Assembly: GCA_002727395.1 (NCBI GenBank) | Contig: PBWY01000116.1 | Location: 1 to 8,956, forward strand | Direction of reading: 5' to 3' | DNA length: 8,956 nt | Origin: Rhodospirillales bacterium | GTDB lineage: Bacteria > Pseudomonadota > Alphaproteobacteria > MPNO01 > UBA2964 | Shown: positions 1-6,725 of the stretch, in pieces | Numbering within the stretch: the stretch's first letter is position 1 | Layout of the letters: each line of letters begins with the position of its first letter | Made by a program: the position numbers and the translations under genes | The notes under the pieces: model-generated | Told to the model about the DNA's origin: nothing | Database searches by the model: none | The model's input: the letters and a program-made list of their open reading frames with translations, nothing else

Positions 1-34
1 AGAAATAGAGAGTGTAATTTGTGTGCCATGATTG

Positions 35-62
35 TTGACTTGCAAATGAGAGTTCATATAAT
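35..62 (+). promoter_or_regulatory. Sigma70-type promoter upstream of rpsM
   Basis: The -35 hexamer TTGACT (35-40) matches five of six consensus bases. The -10 hexamer TATAAT (57-62) matches all six. The spacer is 16 bp. Transcription would be expected to start near 68-70, giving a leader of about 65 nt before rpsM. All three forward frames stop or lose protein character around here, so the site appears to sit just after the end of an upstream gene. That gene would be expected to be adk or secY from conserved gene order, but its tail is too short to identify. The promoter would let the S13-S11-alpha-L17 block be transcribed independently of the upstream spc-type operon. Confidence 0.75.
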
Positions 63-134
63 CCAGCACCTTCGCGCTTGGAAAATAGTTAGTGAATATA
101 AAAGCGTTAATTACCAAAATAAGGAGACCGCCAA

Positions 135-497
135 ATGGCGCGGATATCAGGCGTAAATCTTCCAAATAAACCAACGGGGATTGCTCTTACATATATTCAT
201 GGTATAGGTAGAACTACCGCCTCTGAAATTTGTACGGCCGTTGGTGTAGACGCTGCGGTGCGTATGAACGAACTGAGCGATGATGAGGTAGGTCGTATTA
301 GAGAGATTATCGATCGTGATCATCGGGTTGAGGGCGAGCTAAGACGTGATATTGCTATGAATATCAAACGTTTGATGGATCTAGGTTGTTATCGTGGATT
401 GCGTCATCGTCGTGGAATGCCGTCGCGCGGACAACGTACACATACAAACGCTCGAACTCGCAAGGGACGTGCCCGTCCAATCGCTGGTAAAAATTAA
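135..497 (+). CDS. rpsM: 30S ribosomal protein S13
   Basis: S13 binds 16S rRNA in the head of the 30S subunit and contacts the 50S subunit and the P-site tRNA. The 120-aa product carries the family's hallmark blocks: MARISGVN at the N-terminus, ALTYIHGIG with the helix-two-turn-helix core (about 17-26), MNIKRLMDLGCYRGLRHRR (about 75-93) and the basic tail GQRTHTNARTRKG (about 99-111). The length is close to the usual 118-122 aa. The ATG is preceded at 8 nt by a perfect Shine-Dalgarno AAGGAG (121-126), which fixes the start. Between P10 and IALTYI the protein has NKPTG where most bacterial S13 have TNKRVV or similar, so one residue is missing and a conserved basic residue is replaced. It is first in a four-gene unit with rpsK, rpoA and rplQ. 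Confidence 0.98.
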   Translation: MARISGVNLPNKPTGIALTYIHGIGRTTASEICTAVGVDAAVRMNELSDDEVGRIREIIDRDHRVEGELRRDIAMNIKRLMDLGCYRGLRHRRGMPSRGQRTHTNARTRKGRARPIAGKN

Positions 498-515
498 GGT
501 ACGATAGGAAAAGAT

Positions 516-908
516 ATGGCCAAGGCTGCTACTTCCCGAGTTCGTAAACGCGAACGTAAAAATATCACATCGGGTACGGCCCATGTGAATGCAACGTTTA
601 ATAATACAATGATAACTATTGCAGATGCACAAGGTAATACCATTGCTTGGTCTTCGGCCGGGCAGGCTGGTTTTAAGGGATCACGAAAATCTACACCCTA
701 CGCTGCTCAAATTGCGGCAGAAGACGCGGGTCATAAAGCCATGGAGCATGGTATGAAAACCTTAGAGGTAGAGGTTAAGGGTCCGGGTTCTGGTCGAGAA
801 TCCGCACTGAGAGCTCTCCAAACTGTAGGATTTACAATTACTGCTATTAAAGATGTTACACCGATCCCACATAATGGTTGCCGGCCGAGGAAGCGTCGAC
901 GGGTTTAA
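516..908 (+). CDS. rpsK: 30S ribosomal protein S11
   Basis: S11 sits on the platform of the 30S subunit, binds 16S rRNA and helps shape the mRNA exit/Shine-Dalgarno region. The 130-aa product has the standard family layout: a basic N-terminus (RVRKRERKNI), the AHVNATFNNT block (about 22-31), GNTIAWSSAGQAGFKGSRKSTPYAAQ (about 40-65), the VKGPGSGRESALRAL rRNA-binding motif (about 88-102) and a C-terminal VTPIPHNGCRP followed by a basic run. The tail reads RPRKRRRV where RPPKRRRV is usual, a conservative change. The start ATG has an AGGAAA ribosome-binding site (506-511) at normal spacing, 18 nt after the rpsM stop. Unlike in E. coli, rpsD does not follow it. The next gene is rpoA. Confidence 0.98.
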   Translation: MAKAATSRVRKRERKNITSGTAHVNATFNNTMITIADAQGNTIAWSSAGQAGFKGSRKSTPYAAQIAAEDAGHKAMEHGMKTLEVEVKGPGSGRESALRALQTVGFTITAIKDVTPIPHNGCRPRKRRRV

Positions 909-927
909 TTTTAATACATCAAGCTGA

Positions 928-947
928 TTGGCGGTGGATATCGCCAA
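928..947 (+). repeat. Hairpin in the rpsK-rpoA intergenic region
   Basis: TTGGCG (928-933) and CGCCAA (942-947) form a perfect 6-bp stem with an 8-nt loop (GTGGATAT). This is the only clear structure in the 96-nt gap between rpsK and rpoA. That gap is otherwise AT-rich and includes a 12-bp palindrome of A and T (955-966). The hairpin is not followed by a proper U-tract, so it does not look like a terminator. It could be an mRNA processing or stability element, a translational control site for rpoA, or chance. Confidence 0.35.
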
Positions 948-1004
948 GACGGATTAAAAATTTTTAGGGGGCTTTAGCCTTCAAATGAGAATGAGGTTGC
1001 ACTC

Positions 1005-2021
1005 GTGATTCAAAAAAATTGGCAAGAACTTATAAAACCGAATAAATTAGAAGTAACTCCGGGATTTGATGAATCTCGTATGGGAACAATTGTGGTCGAA
1101 CCATTAGAACGTGGATTTGGCCTCACATTGGGAAATGCGCTACGCAGGGTCCTGTTGTCATCACTGCAGGGGGCAGCTGTTACCGCAGTACAAATTGATG
1201 GTGTTTTACATGAGTTTTCTTCAATCCCTGGGGTTCGAGAAGATGTTACAGATATTGTTTTGAATCTAAAATCATTATCTTTGCGTTACCAAGGAGATGA
1301 GGCACGTCGCATATCTTTGACAGCTGAAGGTCCTTTAGAGGTAACAGCGGGAATGATAGAAGCATCGCATGACGTAGAGATAGTAAACCCAGATTTAGTT
1401 ATTTGTACTTTAGACGATGGTGCTAAGGTAAATATGGAAATGACGGTCACGACGGGTATGGGTTATTTACCAGCCGTTCAAACTAGAACCGAAGATCAAC
1501 CAATCGGTCTTGTGCCTATTGATGCTATTTATAGCCCTGTGCGTAGGGTTTCTTTTCAAGTTGATAATACACGCGTTGGACAAGTTACCGATTATGATAA
1601 GCTTACAATTGACATTGAAACAGATGGTACTTTAGTGCCTGATGACGCAGTGGCATTAGCGGCCCGGATTTTACAAGATCAACTGCGTCCATTTGTTAAT
1701 TTTGATGAGCCGGAGCCTCCAGAAGATACTACCATACCCGAAGAGCCAAAATTTAATCGGAATCTTTTAAGAAAGGTTGACGAGCTCGAATTATCTGTCA
1801 GGTCAGCAAACTGCTTAAAGAATGATAACATCATTTACATTGGCGATTTAGTTCAAAAATCTGAACAGGAAATGCTGCGAACTCCAAACTTTGGACGAAA
1901 GTCACTAAATGAGATTAAGGAGGTATTGTCCCAGATGGGACTCCACCTTGGAATGGAAATATTGGAATGGCCACCAGAAAATATTGAGGAAATGGCCAAA
2001 AGACTAGAGGAACCGTATTGA
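1005..2021 (+). CDS. rpoA: DNA-directed RNA polymerase subunit alpha
   Basis: The alpha subunit dimerises to nucleate assembly of core RNA polymerase, and its C-terminal domain contacts UP elements and activators. The product is 338 aa, within the normal range. The N-terminal assembly domain (about 1-235) contains the family block ERGFGLTLGNALRRVLLSS (35-53). A Pro/Glu-rich linker follows (about 236-250), then the C-terminal domain (about 251-325) with SVRSANCL and NFGRKSLNEIKEVL. R266 corresponds to E. coli R265, the key DNA-contacting arginine. The start is GTG, which gives the alphaproteobacterial N-terminus MIQKNWQELI. A GAGG motif lies about 8 nt upstream. No rpsD separates it from rpsK, consistent with Alphaproteobacteria. 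It ends in TGA, 16 nt before rplQ. Confidence 0.98.
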   Translation: MIQKNWQELIKPNKLEVTPGFDESRMGTIVVEPLERGFGLTLGNALRRVLLSSLQGAAVTAVQIDGVLHEFSSIPGVREDVTDIVLNLKSLSLRYQGDEARRISLTAEGPLEVTAGMIEASHDVEIVNPDLVICTLDDGAKVNMEMTVTTGMGYLPAVQTRTEDQPIGLVPIDAIYSPVRRVSFQVDNTRVGQVTDYDKLTIDIETDGTLVPDDAVALAARILQDQLRPFVNFDEPEPPEDTTIPEEPKFNRNLLRKVDELELSVRSANCLKNDNIIYIGDLVQKSEQEMLRTPNFGRKSLNEIKEVLSQMGLHLGMEILEWPPENIEEMAKRLEEPY

Positions 2022-2037
2022 TTTCGGAGCGAAGAAC

Positions 2038-2469
2038 ATGCGTCATAGAATGAGTGGACGAAAACTTAATAGGACAAGTTCACACCGAAAAGCTTTGTTT
2101 TGTAACATGTCAGTTGCGTTGTTGAAACATGAACAAATTACAACAACCTTACCAAAGGCTAAAGAGCTGCGCGGAGTAGTTGATCGATTGATCACTCTTG
2201 GAAAAAGGGGGTCACTCCATGCCCGGCGCCAAGCGTTGAGTCGTTTGAACCATGATAATGTTATTGTAGAAAAGTTATTCACCGTGTTGGCAGAGAGATA
2301 CGCATCACGGAATGGCGGTTATACAAGGGTACTAAAAGCCGGGTTTCGGTATGGAGACAATTCCCCCATGGCAATTATTGAACTCGTTGAGCGTGATGAA
2401 GATGCTAAGGGACAAGATTCCGGTCCGCCACAAAATCTTTCCGAGGAAGTAGAATCCGAAGCGGCCTAA
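2038..2469 (+). CDS. rplQ: 50S ribosomal protein L17
   Basis: L17 is a 50S subunit protein located near the peptide exit tunnel region. The 143-aa product begins MRHRMSGRKLNRTSSHRKAL, the typical L17 N-terminus. It continues with LLKHEQITTTLPKAKELR (about 28-45) and the GGYTRVLKAGFRYGDNSPMAIIELV block (about 93-117). The last 25 or so residues form an acidic, low-complexity tail rich in Glu, Asp and Ala. Such tails are common on alphaproteobacterial L17 and explain the length over the roughly 120-aa core. The ATG follows CGGAG (2025-2029) at good spacing. It is the last gene of the ribosomal unit; its TAA stop lies inside the first arm of the hairpin series that ends in the terminator at 2500-2523. 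Confidence 0.98.
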   Translation: MRHRMSGRKLNRTSSHRKALFCNMSVALLKHEQITTTLPKAKELRGVVDRLITLGKRGSLHARRQALSRLNHDNVIVEKLFTVLAERYASRNGGYTRVLKAGFRYGDNSPMAIIELVERDEDAKGQDSGPPQNLSEEVESEAA

Positions 2470-2480
2470 AATTATAGGCC
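2463..2480 (+). repeat. Hairpin at the rplQ stop codon
   Basis: GGCCTA (2463-2468) and TAGGCC (2475-2480) are perfect reverse complements with a 6-nt loop, so a 6-bp hairpin can form over the rplQ stop codon (TAA, 2467-2469). Its 3' arm also overlaps the segment that can pair with 2499-2509, so it competes with a second possible hairpin. See the finding on overlapping structures. Confidence 0.5.
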
Positions 2481-2499
2481 CCTCCAAAAAGATTTTTCG

Positions 2500-2523
2500 G
2501 GGCAGCCTAAGGCTGCCCTTTTT
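2500..2523 (+). terminator. Rho-independent terminator after rplQ
   Basis: GGGCAGCC (2500-2507) and GGCTGCCC (2511-2518) form a perfect 8-bp, GC-rich stem with a TAA loop, followed directly by five T residues (2519-2523). It lies 31 nt after the rplQ stop and separates the ribosomal-protein unit from degP. This is the clearest terminator in the window. Confidence 0.93.
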
Positions 2524-2551
2524 CATTTCAAGAAGAATAGTACAAATTTAC

Positions 2552-2557
2552 TATAAC
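2552..2557 (+). promoter_or_regulatory. Possible -10 element for the degP operon
   Basis: TATAAC (2552-2557) resembles a sigma70 -10 hexamer and lies between the rplQ terminator and the degP start codon, where a new promoter is needed. No convincing -35 is seen 16-18 bp upstream. If it is used, the transcript would start near 2563-2566, leaving only about 10 nt before the degP ATG. That fits the absence of a Shine-Dalgarno sequence there. An envelope-stress sigma factor promoter with different consensus is an alternative. Confidence 0.3.
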
Positions 2558-2573
2558 TATTTTAGATTTAAAA

Positions 2574-4016
2574 ATGTTTATATCTTTGAAGAAACTCACA
2601 CAAATAATTATAGGTTTCCCTTTCTTTATTCTTTTTGCGTTTAATTCTTTTTTGTTATCGGCAGCTAATTCTTCCCACAAAATTGTTCCACTTGTAAAAA
2701 CAGAATTAATCCCGTCATATGCACCATTAGTCAGAAAAGCCTCACCTGCGGTAGTTAATATTTATACAAAAAGGGTAATTAGGAGTAATCGTTCTCCATT
2801 TTTTAATGACCCGTTTTTCAAACAATTTTTTGGAGATAATGTTTTTCAATTCGGAGTTCCCAGAAAGCGCGTTGAGAGATCGCTCGGCTCCGGGGTCATT
2901 GTGCGCTCGGAAGGCATTGTTGTTACCAATAGTCATGTAATTAAAAATGCGGATGAAATTACCGTTATCCTGTCTAATCGAAGTGAGTTAGCAGCGAAGG
3001 TAATACTCGCAGATGATAAAACAGATCTAGCGGTTTTAAAAATCGAAGCGGGCGATAAAGGGCTGCCATTTTTAAGATTAAGAGACTCGGATGACATTGA
3101 AGTCGGTGATATAGTCCTAGCTATTGGAAATCCATTTGGGGTTGGACAAACAGTTACAAATGGTATTGTATCCGCTCTTGCACGCGCTGCTGTTGGTATA
3201 TCAAATTTTAGTTTCTTTATTCAAACCGATGCGGCTATTAATCCGGGAAATTCAGGGGGGGCTCTGATAACCATGGATGGAAAGTTAGTAGGGGTAAACA
3301 CGGCCATATATAGTCGTAGCGGTGGGTCACAAGGTATTGGGTTTGCGATTCCTTCAAATATGGTTGCTCGCATAATTGATAATGCGTTAAATGGTGCAAA
3401 AGTTGTCAGACCTTGGCTGGGGGCAAGCGGACAAAATTTGACCCCCGACTTGATGCAATCCCTGAAATTGAAAAACCCCTGGGGTGTGTTGGTAAATAAA
3501 ATTTATAATAACGGACCAGCGGCACGATCAGGAATTAAAGCCGGCGATGTCATTATTGGTATAAATAAATTCGACATTGCAGATTTGAATGAGCTGAATT
3601 TTAGGATTGCCACTCTCAAAGTCGATAAGAAGGCAATAATTCATTTGTTTCGGAATGGAAAAAAAGAAAAACTAATTTTCCCCCTGGAAGCAGCTCCTGA
3701 AAGACCAGCTCGTGAAGTGACCAAGCTTGTCGGCCGTCACCCTTTATCAGGCGCCATTGTAGCAAATATGTCACCAGCGTTAGCAGAGGAGCTCTCTCTT
3801 GACCCAATGGAAAGAGGTGTATTCGTAATGAGTACAATTTCAAATAGTACGGCCAAGCGCATCGGACTTCTTAAAGGAGATTGGATTTTAGCTATCAATA
3901 GAAAAAAAGTATTTACAGTCCGAGCTCTAATTTCGTTACTTAATAAAAACACTTCAAAATGGAGTCTGACCCTAAGACGGAACGGTAAGGTCTTTACAGC
4001 AGTCATTGGAGGATGA
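2574..4016 (+). CDS. Periplasmic serine endoprotease, DegP/DegQ (Do/HtrA) family
   Basis: This is an HtrA-type protease that degrades or refolds damaged proteins in the periplasm. Of the 480 residues, 1-30 form a signal peptide: basic MFISLKK, a long hydrophobic core and a likely cleavage after LSA. The trypsin-like domain follows (about 45-265) with the catalytic triad H121 (TNSHVI), D151 (DKTDLAVLKI) and S227 (NPGNSGGAL). Two PDZ domains follow, about 280-375 (with SGIKAGDVIIGIN) and about 385-480 (with GLLKGDWILAINRKKV). The LA loop is short and Phe/Asn-rich, more like DegQ than E. coli DegP. The ATG at 2574 gives a clean signal peptide but has no Shine-Dalgarno sequence. It is the first gene of the six-gene run, and rarA begins 1 nt after its TGA. 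I leave the symbol open because degP and degQ cannot be separated by eye. Confidence 0.95.
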   Translation: MFISLKKLTQIIIGFPFFILFAFNSFLLSAANSSHKIVPLVKTELIPSYAPLVRKASPAVVNIYTKRVIRSNRSPFFNDPFFKQFFGDNVFQFGVPRKRVERSLGSGVIVRSEGIVVTNSHVIKNADEITVILSNRSELAAKVILADDKTDLAVLKIEAGDKGLPFLRLRDSDDIEVGDIVLAIGNPFGVGQTVTNGIVSALARAAVGISNFSFFIQTDAAINPGNSGGALITMDGKLVGVNTAIYSRSGGSQGIGFAIPSNMVARIIDNALNGAKVVRPWLGASGQNLTPDLMQSLKLKNPWGVLVNKIYNNGPAARSGIKAGDVIIGINKFDIADLNELNFRIATLKVDKKAIIHLFRNGKKEKLIFPLEAAPERPAREVTKLVGRHPLSGAIVANMSPALAEELSLDPMERGVFVMSTISNSTAKRIGLLKGDWILAINRKKVFTVRALISLLNKNTSKWSLTLRRNGKVFTAVIGG

Positions 4017-4017
4017 A

Positions 4018-5319
4018 ATGACTTCTGAACCGAGTCTTTTCGGCAATCAACAAACCCGTCCTTTAGCAGATAGAATTAGGCCGAGTTCTTTAATAGATGT
4101 AGTGGGACAAAATCATTTACTGGAGGATAATGGCCAGATAGGACGGTTGTTGAAAGCCAAAAATTTAACCTCAATGATCTTATGGGGCCCTCCCGGTTCA
4201 GGAAAAACGACTATTGCACGATTATTAGCAAAAACAGCTGATCATATTTTTATAGAAATATCAGCAATTCTTTCGGGAGTAACTGAGCTAAGAAAGGTGT
4301 TTGAAAGGGCTAGCTTAGAAAGAGAGGCGGGAATAAAAACAATTCTTTTTGTTGATGAAATTCACCGTTTTAACCGGGCTCAACAAGATAGCTTTCTGCC
4401 TTATATCGAGGATGGAACCATTATCCTGATTGGTGCAACCACTGAAAATCCATCGTTCGAATTAATATCACCTCTGCTTTCAAGGACTCAAGTGATTGTT
4501 TTACGTAGGCTAAATCAAGAAGCTTTAGAAAAGATATTAATTAGAGCAGAGCGTGAATTTAATAGAAGATTACCCATAACAGAAAATGCAAAAAGTAGTC
4601 TCCTAAATATGGCAGATGGCGACGGAAGATATCTTTTGAACATCGTCGAAACGATTTTTATGGTTCCTGAGGACAAACCAATTGACAGAGAAAGATTGGC
4701 TGAAATTGTACAAAACCGGATGCCGTTATACGACCGAATCCAAGATCAGCACTATAACCTTATTAGTGCTTTGCATAAGTCATTACGCAGTTCCGACGTT
4801 GATGCTGCCTTGTATTGGTTGGCCAGAATGCTATCTGGCGGTGAAGATCCAAAATTTCTACTACGTCGACTTGTCCGCTTTGCTTCTGAAGATATCGGGT
4901 TAGCTGACCCTAATGCTCTTTTACAGGCTATAGCAGGCTGGGAAAGCTATACGCGCCTCGGGTCTCCAGAAGGCGAATTAGCAATTGCTCAAGTTGTTGT
5001 ATATCTCGCGAGCGCACCCAAATCAAATGCAGTTTATATTGGCTTCGAATCAGCAGCAAAAGTGGCAAAACAAACAGGTTCGCGTATGCCCCCTAAATCT
5101 ATCCTAAATCCATCAACTAGTTTGTTAGAAAAACTTGGTTATGGTGAAGGGTATCAATATGACCACGATAATCCCGAAGGATTCGCTGGGCAGAATTGCT
5201 TTCCCGAAGATATGAAACGGGAAAAATTTTATAACCCGGTTGGCCGCGGTTTTGAATATGAGGTAAAAAAAAGATTAGCCCAATGGGAAAAAATTCGTGC
5301 TAATAAAACAAATGGGTAA
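4018..5319 (+). CDS. rarA: Replication-associated recombination protein A, AAA+ ATPase (RarA/MgsA)
   Basis: RarA is the bacterial relative of yeast Mgs1 and human WRNIP1 and acts at stalled replication forks and in recombination. The 433-aa product has the clamp-loader-like AAA+ core: Walker A GPPGSGKTT (57-65), Walker B with DEIHRFNR (113-120), sensor 1 in GATTENPSF (139-147) and the arginine finger in SPLLSRTQV (R156). A helical C-terminal tetramerisation region follows, containing the family blocks LARMLSGGEDP, RRLVRFASEDIG and SAPKSNAVY. A TTG start at 4006 would add four residues. The ATG at 4018 is preferred because GGAGG (4008-4012) sits 5 nt upstream of it. That Shine-Dalgarno lies inside the last codons of degP, so translation of the two genes is probably coupled. 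The length is close to E. coli RarA (447 aa). Confidence 0.95.
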   Translation: MTSEPSLFGNQQTRPLADRIRPSSLIDVVGQNHLLEDNGQIGRLLKAKNLTSMILWGPPGSGKTTIARLLAKTADHIFIEISAILSGVTELRKVFERASLEREAGIKTILFVDEIHRFNRAQQDSFLPYIEDGTIILIGATTENPSFELISPLLSRTQVIVLRRLNQEALEKILIRAEREFNRRLPITENAKSSLLNMADGDGRYLLNIVETIFMVPEDKPIDRERLAEIVQNRMPLYDRIQDQHYNLISALHKSLRSSDVDAALYWLARMLSGGEDPKFLLRRLVRFASEDIGLADPNALLQAIAGWESYTRLGSPEGELAIAQVVVYLASAPKSNAVYIGFESAAKVAKQTGSRMPPKSILNPSTSLLEKLGYGEGYQYDHDNPEGFAGQNCFPEDMKREKFYNPVGRGFEYEVKKRLAQWEKIRANKTNG

Positions 5320-5328
5320 AATAAAAAT

Positions 5329-5709
5329 ATGTATATGATACTTGCTATTGGGCTTGGTGGAGCCTTGGGTGCTCTTTTGCGATACTTTATAACAAGTATG
5401 ATATTTAACCAACTTGGAAATCAATTTCCTTGGGGAACGTTAACCGTTAATCTTCTTGGCTGTGCACTTCTTGGTTTTTTGATAACGATATTTTCCTATA
5501 GCTGGTCATCTTCAGAGGAAATTCGTTCATTTTTTAATATTGGATTGATTGGGGCTCTCACGACTTTCTCGGCTTTTTCCATTGAAGTAGTTCTCATGAT
5601 TGAAAAAGGTAATTGGTTGATGGCGGCTAGTTATGTTGTGTTGTCAGTTATTTGCTGTGTTGGGGTCACGATGGTTTCTATGTTTGTAACAAAGACCATT
5701 ATCTCATGA
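5329..5709 (+). CDS. crcB: Fluoride ion channel CrcB/FluC
   Basis: FluC forms a dual-topology dimer in the inner membrane that exports fluoride down its gradient and protects enolase and pyrophosphatase. The 126-aa protein is the usual length and has four hydrophobic segments (about 3-24, 35-57, 66-92 and 97-122). Family motifs are GGALGALLRY (10-19, with R18), WGTLTVNLLG (35-44, with pore residue N41) and GALTTFSAFS (75-84, with the phenylalanine box F80 and F83 and the central Na+-binding region). The motif reads TFSAF where TFSTF is common. The start may be ATG 5329 or the in-frame ATG 5335, two codons later; neither has a good ribosome-binding site. It lies 9 nt after rarA and its stop overlaps the next start as ATGA. 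No fluoride riboswitch is visible, as the upstream sequence is rarA coding. Confidence 0.95.
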   Translation: MYMILAIGLGGALGALLRYFITSMIFNQLGNQFPWGTLTVNLLGCALLGFLITIFSYSWSSSEEIRSFFNIGLIGALTTFSAFSIEVVLMIEKGNWLMAASYVVLSVICCVGVTMVSMFVTKTIIS

Positions 5710-6725
5710 AGAAGGTATCCAATCTTTTGGTCACTGATGCCGAGGAAAATATACGGGTCGACCGGTGGTTTAAACGTCATTTTCCAACATTAAGTCATAG
5801 TTTTATTGCAAAGCTGACACGAACCGGTCAGGTAAGAGTCGATGGAGCGCGTGTCAAATCATCTACTCGCCTACAAAAGGGGCAACTAGTTCGAGTGCCC
5901 CCTTTAAAATTAATAATAAATAGTAAAAAACAGAGGGATATCTCTGACCTGTCTAAGGACCAAATTTCTTTTATACGTTCCCTAGTTATTTATATGGACG
6001 ATGACATTATTGTAGTCAATAAACCGCCGGGTTTGGCGGTTCAAGGCGGCAGTAAGACGTTATTTCACCTGGATGGTTTATTGAATGGGCTTAAATTTGG
6101 AGGATTAGAACGACCAAAACTAGTCCATCGGCTAGATAGAGACACCAGCGGTATTATGCTTTTAGCTCGTAATTCGTTTTCTGCAGCACATCTAATCTCC
6201 AGTTTCCGAAATCGAGAAATTACGAAGGTATATTGGGCCTTAGTTGTTGGTGTTCCAGAGCCTCGATTGGGTGAAATCAATGCACCAATTAGTAAGAAAA
6301 AAAAGTTTGGAATTGAAAAAATGGGTTTGGACAAAAGGAATGGGTCTAAGGCAATTTCAGACTTTTCTACTATAGAAACGGCGGGACGTTACGTTTCCTG
6401 GTTAGCGTTAAGACCTCATACTGGGCGCACACATCAGCTCCGGGTTCATTGTAGCTTGATTGGTACTCCTATCCTCGGTGATTTTAAGTATGGAGGGAAA
6501 CAGGCATTCATAGATGGCGTACCCAGAACCCGGAACCTGCATCTACACGCAAGATCATTAGAATTCAAGCATCCATCTGGGGTTAAAAAATCTTTTGTGG
6601 CTCCTCTCTCTGAAGAAATGGATCAAACTTGGCAATTTTTTGGTTTTAATGCTGCAAAAACTTTTGATGCGTTTTCAGAATGGGAAACAAAGGAAAAGAT
6701 TAAATGCTTGAGCCTTCACGAATAG
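5706..6725 (+). CDS. rluC: 23S rRNA pseudouridine synthase, RluC/RluD family
   Basis: This RluA-superfamily enzyme isomerises uridine to pseudouridine in large-subunit rRNA. In E. coli, RluC modifies 955, 2504 and 2580; the exact sites here are inferred only. The 339-aa product has an N-terminal S4 RNA-binding domain (about 14-65, with RVDRWFKRHFP and GQVRVDGARV). The catalytic domain follows: VVNKPPGLAVQGG (103-115), motif II HRLDRDTSG (141-149) with catalytic D144 at the same number as in E. coli RluC, LRPHTGRTHQLRVH (235-248) and LGDFKYGG (267-274). The reading frame is open from 5652, but that would add 18 residues unlike the family. ATG 5706 overlaps the crcB stop in an ATGA junction and gives a normal N-terminus. 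The last 22 nt overlap the HAD gene. An RluD-like specificity is the main alternative. Confidence 0.92.
   Translation: MKKVSNLLVTDAEENIRVDRWFKRHFPTLSHSFIAKLTRTGQVRVDGARVKSSTRLQKGQLVRVPPLKLIINSKKQRDISDLSKDQISFIRSLVIYMDDDIIVVNKPPGLAVQGGSKTLFHLDGLLNGLKFGGLERPKLVHRLDRDTSGIMLLARNSFSAAHLISSFRNREITKVYWALVVGVPEPRLGEINAPISKKKKFGIEKMGLDKRNGSKAISDFSTIETAGRYVSWLALRPHTGRTHQLRVHCSLIGTPILGDFKYGGKQAFIDGVPRTRNLHLHARSLEFKHPSGVKKSFVAPLSEEMDQTWQFFGFNAAKTFDAFSEWETKEKIKCLSLHE

Noticed and set aside
1..156. Open frame running from the left edge through the rpsM promoter
   Set aside because: Frame 1 is open to a TAA at 154, but the translation has no family resemblance, overlaps the promoter and the start of rpsM, and has no start context. 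The other two frames stop at 8 and 31. The end of an upstream gene may lie there but cannot be identified.
4006..4017. TTG start for rarA, four codons upstream of the ATG
   Set aside because: It lies within degP and would place the GGAGG Shine-Dalgarno inside the coding region. ATG 4018 has ideal spacing.
4682..4903. 73-codon overlapping frame inside rarA, same strand
   Set aside because: It is out of frame within a conserved rarA region, has no ribosome-binding site and no protein-like signature.
5250..5328. Possible fluoride riboswitch before crcB
   Set aside because: The region upstream is rarA coding sequence plus a 9-nt gap, with no room or recognisable motif for the aptamer.
5652..5705. 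Upstream extension of rluC inside crcB
   Set aside because: The extra 18 residues do not fit the S4-domain N-terminus, and the ATG overlapping the crcB stop (ATGA) is the normal coupled start.
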